A DNA stretch of 25,686 nucleotides from Candidatus Peregrinibacteria bacterium CG11_big_fil_rev_8_21_14_0_20_46_8. Lineage in GTDB: Bacteria > Patescibacteriota > Gracilibacteria > UBA1369 > UM-FILTER-53-11. Below are positions 22,670 through 25,686 of this stretch, piece by piece (positions within the stretch are counted from its first letter, which is position 1; each line of letters opens with the position of its first letter). The notes beneath the pieces are model-generated. The model saw nothing but the letters and a program-made list of their open reading frames with translations. It was not told the DNA's origin and ran no database searches. The translations under genes and the position numbers were made by a program. The DNA is taken from the NCBI GenBank assembly GCA_002796025.1, contig PCVQ01000023.1, forward strand, positions 1-25,686, in the 5' to 3' direction.

Positions 22670-23416
22670 ATGACTGAACATTTACAGGGCGATGGGCTTA
22701 CCAAGCGCGAGATGAAGCGCCAGCAAAAAATTTATAAACAACAAAAGCGCGAACGGAGCGCCGTTTTAAATAAAGCGATCATGTGGGTAGTAGCTATTTT
22801 AGTTGTCGGTGTTGTTGTTGTAGGATTGGCAAAGTTGCTGGGGCCTGCTTTTACACAAACACCGCTTCCCGATGATTTCGAGGTCGGCACCGTTCTTGCA
22901 GATGATTGGGTAAAAGGTAATAGAAATGCTGAAGTTGTTTTGATTGAATATGCCGATTTCCAGTGTCCGGCATGCGCTTCGTATTTTCCAATTGTGCAGC
23001 GCTTGAATGCTGAACTTGGTGACAAGATTGCCTTTGTTTTTCGTCATTTTCCCCTTCGTTCAATTCATCCCAATGCAGAGCCATCGGCACGTGCTGCAGA
23101 GGCGGCGGGCCGACAGGGCAAATTTTTCGAAATGCACGATATGATTTTCGCAAAGCAACATGAGTGGTCGCGTCTACCCCGTGCCGCAGGTACCTTTGAA
23201 GACTATGCCGAAGAGCTTGGATTAGATATGGATCAATATGAGAAAGATGTGAATTCCCAAGAAGTTATTAACCGGGTAAACCGCGATGTTCTTGGCGGAC
23301 GTGCAGCAGGAGTCAACGGCACGCCGACCTTCTTCCTTAACGGGCAGCAAATTACCAATCCACGGAGCTATGATGAGTTTAAGGCGCTTATTGAGTCCGC
23401 CCTCCAAAACTCGTAA
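22670..23416 (+). CDS. Membrane-anchored DsbA/BdbD-like thiol oxidoreductase
   Basis: Thioredoxin-fold protein expected to form or shuffle disulfides in exported proteins. The 248-residue product has a basic cytoplasmic N-terminus (KREMKRQQKIYKQQKRERS), one membrane helix (about 35-59, AIMWVVAILVVGVVVVGLAKL), and a DsbA-like domain. The active site is CPAC (Cys99-Cys102) in EYADFQCPACASYFP, and the cis-Pro loop is GVNGTPTFFLNG. The FRHFPL phrase is typical of the BdbD/DsbA group. A helical insertion lies between. Its partner (a VKOR or DsbB) is not in the window. Its 3' end may overlap the next gene by 44 nt. Confidence 0.92.
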   Translation: MTEHLQGDGLTKREMKRQQKIYKQQKRERSAVLNKAIMWVVAILVVGVVVVGLAKLLGPAFTQTPLPDDFEVGTVLADDWVKGNRNAEVVLIEYADFQCPACASYFPIVQRLNAELGDKIAFVFRHFPLRSIHPNAEPSARAAEAAGRQGKFFEMHDMIFAKQHEWSRLPRAAGTFEDYAEELGLDMDQYEKDVNSQEVINRVNRDVLGGRAAGVNGTPTFFLNGQQITNPRSYDEFKALIESALQNS

Positions 23417-23891
23417 GAGAAGAATTTTGGGTGGTGATCGCAATTACAAGAAATCAAACGCGATCACCACTCTTGAGTTTGGTATTTCAAAAGAGGCGCA
23501 ATATCTCGCGCAAACTCTTTTAGAATCCTCAAGTGAGGAAGCACGCCAGAAGATTGGTGATGCACTTTTGGACGAGCTTGCCGATCTTGCCGGAGTAGAT
23601 ATTGTACGTTTGAAAATTTCTAGTGCTCATCAGTATCATAAAAAGCGCAACGGGCGTGTGGTGTATAAACAGTATGGTTATTATAAGCCCGGTACAAAAT
23701 ATATTTACATTAATAATCGTACAGCGGTGCGCGGCCAGATAATCGCTCCCAAGACATTTTTAGACACGCTGCTGCACGAGTGGATGCACCACTACGACCA
23801 CGTTAAACTCGGTCTGAATTCAATTCATACGAGCGGCTTTTATGAGCGGATTCGGGACTTGAAATATAAGCTGAATAGCGCGGGGCTGTAG
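23373..23891 (+). CDS. Predicted zinc metallopeptidase (SprT-like), ending inside tRNA-Ala
   Basis: A protein of about 172 residues with HEWMH (His135, Glu136, His139), the HExxH zinc-protease motif, followed by HHYDH and IHTSGFYERIRDLKYKL. His152 in this last stretch resembles the SprT third ligand (H-x-x-x-F). It has no signal peptide, so it is probably cytoplasmic. The substrate is unknown. The start is uncertain. The ATG at 23373 has GGAG 5 nt upstream, one of few such sites in the window, but overlaps the DsbA-like gene by 44 nt. A TTG at 23427 would avoid the overlap. The stop TAG (23889-23891) consists of tRNA bases 8-10, so the gene overlaps tRNA-Ala by 10 nt. Confidence 0.72.
   Translation: MSLRRLLSPPSKTRKRRILGGDRNYKKSNAITTLEFGISKEAQYLAQTLLESSSEEARQKIGDALLDELADLAGVDIVRLKISSAHQYHKKRNGRVVYKQYGYYKPGTKYIYINNRTAVRGQIIAPKTFLDTLLHEWMHHYDHVKLGLNSIHTSGFYERIRDLKYKLNSAGL
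23865..23870 (+). promoter_or_regulatory. Possible internal -10 box for tRNA-Ala
   Basis: TATAAG lies inside the metallopeptidase gene, 11 nt before the first base of mature tRNA-Ala. It could give tRNA-only transcripts that do not depend on the upstream gene. No -35 is evident, so support is weak. Confidence 0.25.
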
Positions 23892-23955
23892 TTCAATGGT
23901 AGAACACATCCATGGCATGGATGTGGTACGAGTTCGATTCTCGTCAGCTCCACCA
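23882..23955 (+). tRNA. tRNA-Ala, anticodon GGC, CCA encoded
   Basis: A full 74-nt cloverleaf can be drawn: acceptor GGGGCTG/CAGCTCC with the G3-U70 pair that defines alanine identity, D stem GTTC/GAAC, anticodon stem CATCC/GGATG with loop ATGGCAT (anticodon GGC, reading GCC), T stem ACGAG/CTCGT with loop TTCGATT, discriminator A and genomic CCA. The first 10 bases overlap the end of the metallopeptidase gene. Only 11 bp separate its end from the convergent pilT stop, and no terminator is seen. Confidence 0.96.
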
Positions 23956-23966
23956 AAATTTTGCGC

Positions 23967-25010
23967 TCACTCTACTTCAATATCCTCCGGAATGTGCTCT
24001 TGTGCAGTCTCCGGTGTAATAATTCCTTGCTGTACCAATTCGCCGAGATGGCGTTTCATCGTTTGCATGCCCTCTTGTACACCTGTCTCCATTGCCGATG
24101 GAATTTGGTGCGTCTTACCTTTACGAATTAAATTTCCAACCGCGTGATTGTTGAAGAGGATTTCAAAACCCGCGGCTTGTCCCTGGTTGTCTGCACGCGG
24201 AAGGAGTGATTGCCATACGATGCATCGCAGGCTTTCTGCCAGCTGCGAACGAACTTGCGATTGCTGTTCCGCGGGAAATACATCGATAATGCGATTGACA
24301 GACTTTTCCGCACCGCTGGTATGTAGAGAGGCCAGTACAAGGTGTCCTGTCTCTGCAGCAGTAATGGCAAGTTGAATTGTTTCAAGATCGCGCATCTCAC
24401 CGACTAAAATAACATCGGGTGCTTCGCGCAGCGCGGCACGCAGACCGCGCGCAAATGAGGTTGTGTGTGTTCCAAGCTCGCGCTGATTTACCATTGAGCG
24501 CTGATTTTCGTGAATGAATTCGATTGGATCTTCAATGGTAATAATATGCTTTGGCTGGTGCATATTGATTTCATGCAAAATAGCTGCCAGGGTGGTTGAT
24601 TTACCCGAGCCGGTTGGACCCGTAACCATCGCAATGCCGTTTGGAAAACGGGTAAGCTTTTTAAGCTGCGGTGGAAGATTAAGCTCTTCCATGGTCTTAC
24701 ATGTCGTTGGAATGTACCGGAGCACGGCACCAATACCTTTGCGTTGAAAGAAGATATTTACGCGGAAACGTGCAATACCCTCAACTTCGATGCTGTAATC
24801 CAAGTCGAGCTCGGTAAGAAATTTCTTTTGCTGATGCTCGTTGAGTGTTTCGAAGATATATTCGCGCGCGGCTTCTTCGGTAAGAACTGCATGCTCTTCA
24901 ATAGGTACAATCTTGCCGCTGATTTTTACGTAGGGTTTGCTTCCCGTCGTGATGTAAATGTCGGAGGCGTTATACGCAACCGCTGTGCGAATGATTTTAT
25001 CGAGTTTCAT
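23967..25010 (-). CDS. pilT: Type IV pilus retraction ATPase PilT
   Basis: Hexameric ATPase that depolymerises type IV pili, powering twitching and DNA uptake. The 347-residue protein has an N-terminal PAS-like domain (DKIIRTAVAYNASDIYITTG start), Walker A GPTGSGKST (131-139), the Asp box HIITIEDPIEFIH, Walker B DVILVGEMRD (199-208), the His box TGHLVLASLHTSGA and the C-terminal AVGNLIRKGKTHQI, which distinguishes PilT from PilB. Length fits the family. It is alone here, far from the pilNO-C operon on the same strand, with its own -10 box. It converges with tRNA-Ala, 11 bp away. Confidence 0.96.
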   Translation of the reverse strand: MKLDKIIRTAVAYNASDIYITTGSKPYVKISGKIVPIEEHAVLTEEAAREYIFETLNEHQQKKFLTELDLDYSIEVEGIARFRVNIFFQRKGIGAVLRYIPTTCKTMEELNLPPQLKKLTRFPNGIAMVTGPTGSGKSTTLAAILHEINMHQPKHIITIEDPIEFIHENQRSMVNQRELGTHTTSFARGLRAALREAPDVILVGEMRDLETIQLAITAAETGHLVLASLHTSGAEKSVNRIIDVFPAEQQSQVRSQLAESLRCIVWQSLLPRADNQGQAAGFEILFNNHAVGNLIRKGKTHQIPSAMETGVQEGMQTMKRHLGELVQQGIITPETAQEHIPEDIEVE

Positions 25011-25018
25011 AATGTACG

Positions 25019-25024
25019 ATTATA
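25019..25024 (-). promoter_or_regulatory. -10 box of pilT
   Basis: A minus-strand consensus TATAAT ends 8 nt before the ATG at 25010, in the 19-bp gap after the upstream gene's stop. It fits the start-proximal -10 pattern of the window; no good -35 is seen. Confidence 0.55.
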
Positions 25025-25029
25025 TGGCG

Positions 25030-25686
25030 TTATGCCCCCTCTTTTTCATCTAAATCCCAACCTTGCTTTGTGTTTTTGAGGCGTGGACCTTGAACATCAC
25101 CGTCTGCTACTTCTGTTGAACGTAATTTGAAAGATTGCGGTTTTTTCTTAAGCAGCGAAGCTCGAATTCTTGCAATACCGTAGTCGAAATCTGGAGTATT
25201 TTTTGCTAAATTGTCTTTGAAAACTTCCAGATCCAATTGTTCTTCAAATGCATGTACCGCATTTTTGAGTTGCTCAAATGTGCTCTTTGGATATTTATCG
25301 TGATAGTCATTCAAAAAGCGCTGCAGGATTGCGGTGTACTCTGCATTACTCAATTCCTTTGAAGGTGATTCTGCTACGGTCATATCATCAATAGAAATAT
25401 CGAGATCTTTGCTTGGTTTTTCTTTTTGTGGAGCTGCTCCACGGTCTAAATATTTAAGTGCGATATAGGCAAGATCGCCGTCCGGTTCATTCTTTGGATT
25501 TGTTTTTGGATTGTAGATTTTTACAAAAGTTTCGCCGCCTATTTTACGCAAGCGCCCGCGGCCAAAAATGGCTACTTGATCTCCTCGGCTCAATTTGCCC
25601 AGTACATAGCCGGTTGTTGGATCTCTAAAATTAAGCCGATTCGCGTTCACATTCAGTTTTTGGTCAGGTTCAAATCCCTCTTCTAA
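25030..25686 (-). CDS. Unknown protein with an SH3-like domain, 5' end beyond the right edge
   Basis: The frame is open to the right edge (the codons before the GTG at 25650 read LEEGFEPDQKLN without a stop), so the N-terminus is missing and at least 218 residues remain. The visible part opens with an SH3-like module: LNVNANRLNFRDPTTGYVLG, then GDQVAIFGRG and FVKIYNP. A charged linker follows, then a helical region (SNAEYTAILQRFLNDYHDKYP, FEQLKNAVHAFEEQLDLE) and a hydrophilic tail. The function is unknown. The SH3-like module links it loosely to the two large proteins at 13916-17312. pilT starts 19 bp downstream with its own -10 box. Confidence 0.7.
   Translation of the reverse strand, partial: LEEGFEPDQKLNVNANRLNFRDPTTGYVLGKLSRGDQVAIFGRGRLRKIGGETFVKIYNPKTNPKNEPDGDLAYIALKYLDRGAAPQKEKPSKDLDISIDDMTVAESPSKELSNAEYTAILQRFLNDYHDKYPKSTFEQLKNAVHAFEEQLDLEVFKDNLAKNTPDFDYGIARIRASLLKKKPQSFKLRSTEVADGDVQGPRLKNTKQGWDLDEKEGA

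Noticed and set aside
1..25686. Reassigned UGA codon (Gracilibacteria/Absconditabacteria code)
   Set aside because: TGA ends tilS, the RNHCP gene, hsp20 and the sugar transferase at normal family lengths, and no in-frame TGA interrupts conserved domains.
1..25686. CRISPR array, prophage or transposase gene
   Set aside because: No regularly spaced direct repeats, integrase, transposase or phage structural proteins were seen. The TTGGTTA-type repeats are short and irregular.

Overview
The window looks like chromosomal DNA of a small-genome uncultivated bacterium, most likely a Patescibacteria/CPR lineage. This is inferred from compact ATGA-coupled genes, near absence of Shine-Dalgarno sequences, a short MetRS, an S23-type four-helix-bundle gene, an RNHCP protein, a type IV pilus operon of CPR style, and AACCAA-type intergenic simple repeats. 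I cannot place it to phylum from sequence alone. TGA is an ordinary stop here (tilS, the RNHCP gene, hsp20, the sugar transferase), so the UGA=Gly code of Gracilibacteria/Absconditabacteria does not apply.

Layout. 1-122: tail of a plus-strand gene. 123-262: a cluster of small inverted repeats between convergent genes. 246-1772 (-): methionyl-tRNA synthetase. 1908-2260 (+): frameshifted four-helix-bundle gene between imperfect inverted repeats. 2331-7665 (-): type IV pilus/type II secretion-like operon, read as unknown gene, PilN, PilO, PilC/GspF, then four minor pseudopilins in H-I-J-K order. 7720-10829 (+): RNHCP protein, tilS, ftsH. 10871-12985 (+): an Asp/Glu racemase, then hsp20-galU. 13005-13807 (-): a MntA-HepT toxin-antitoxin pair. 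13916-17312 (+): two large unknown proteins with peptidoglycan-binding and SH3-like modules that appear to be paralogues. 17412-18035 (+): TPR protein. 18141-18537 (+): RNase P RNA. 18563-19960 (+): polyprenyl-phosphate sugar transferase. 20037-23955 (+): secA, a DsbA-like thiol oxidoreductase, a zinc metallopeptidase and tRNA-Ala(GGC). 23967-25010 (-): pilT. 25030-25686 (-): C-terminal part of a further SH3-like protein.

How it fits together. Much of the window concerns the cell envelope: pilus assembly (PilNO, PilC, minor pilins) and retraction (PilT), export (SecA), extracytoplasmic disulfide chemistry (DsbA-like), membrane quality control (FtsH), and glycan supply (GalU and the sugar transferase). 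RNA maturation is the second theme (rnpB, tilS, metG, tRNA-Ala).

The most interesting signals are three. First, the stop codon of the metallopeptidase lies inside the 5' end of tRNA-Ala, so RNase P processing would remove it from the mRNA. Second, a -10 hexamer, often as TGnTATAcT, sits 6-10 nt upstream of the start codon of almost every operon-leading gene, implying leaderless or near-leaderless mRNAs. Third, the unexplained SH3/peptidoglycan-binding pair at 13916-17312 shares an N-terminal motif and a YAA motif but shows no signal peptide. There is no gene-free stretch longer than about 150 bases.
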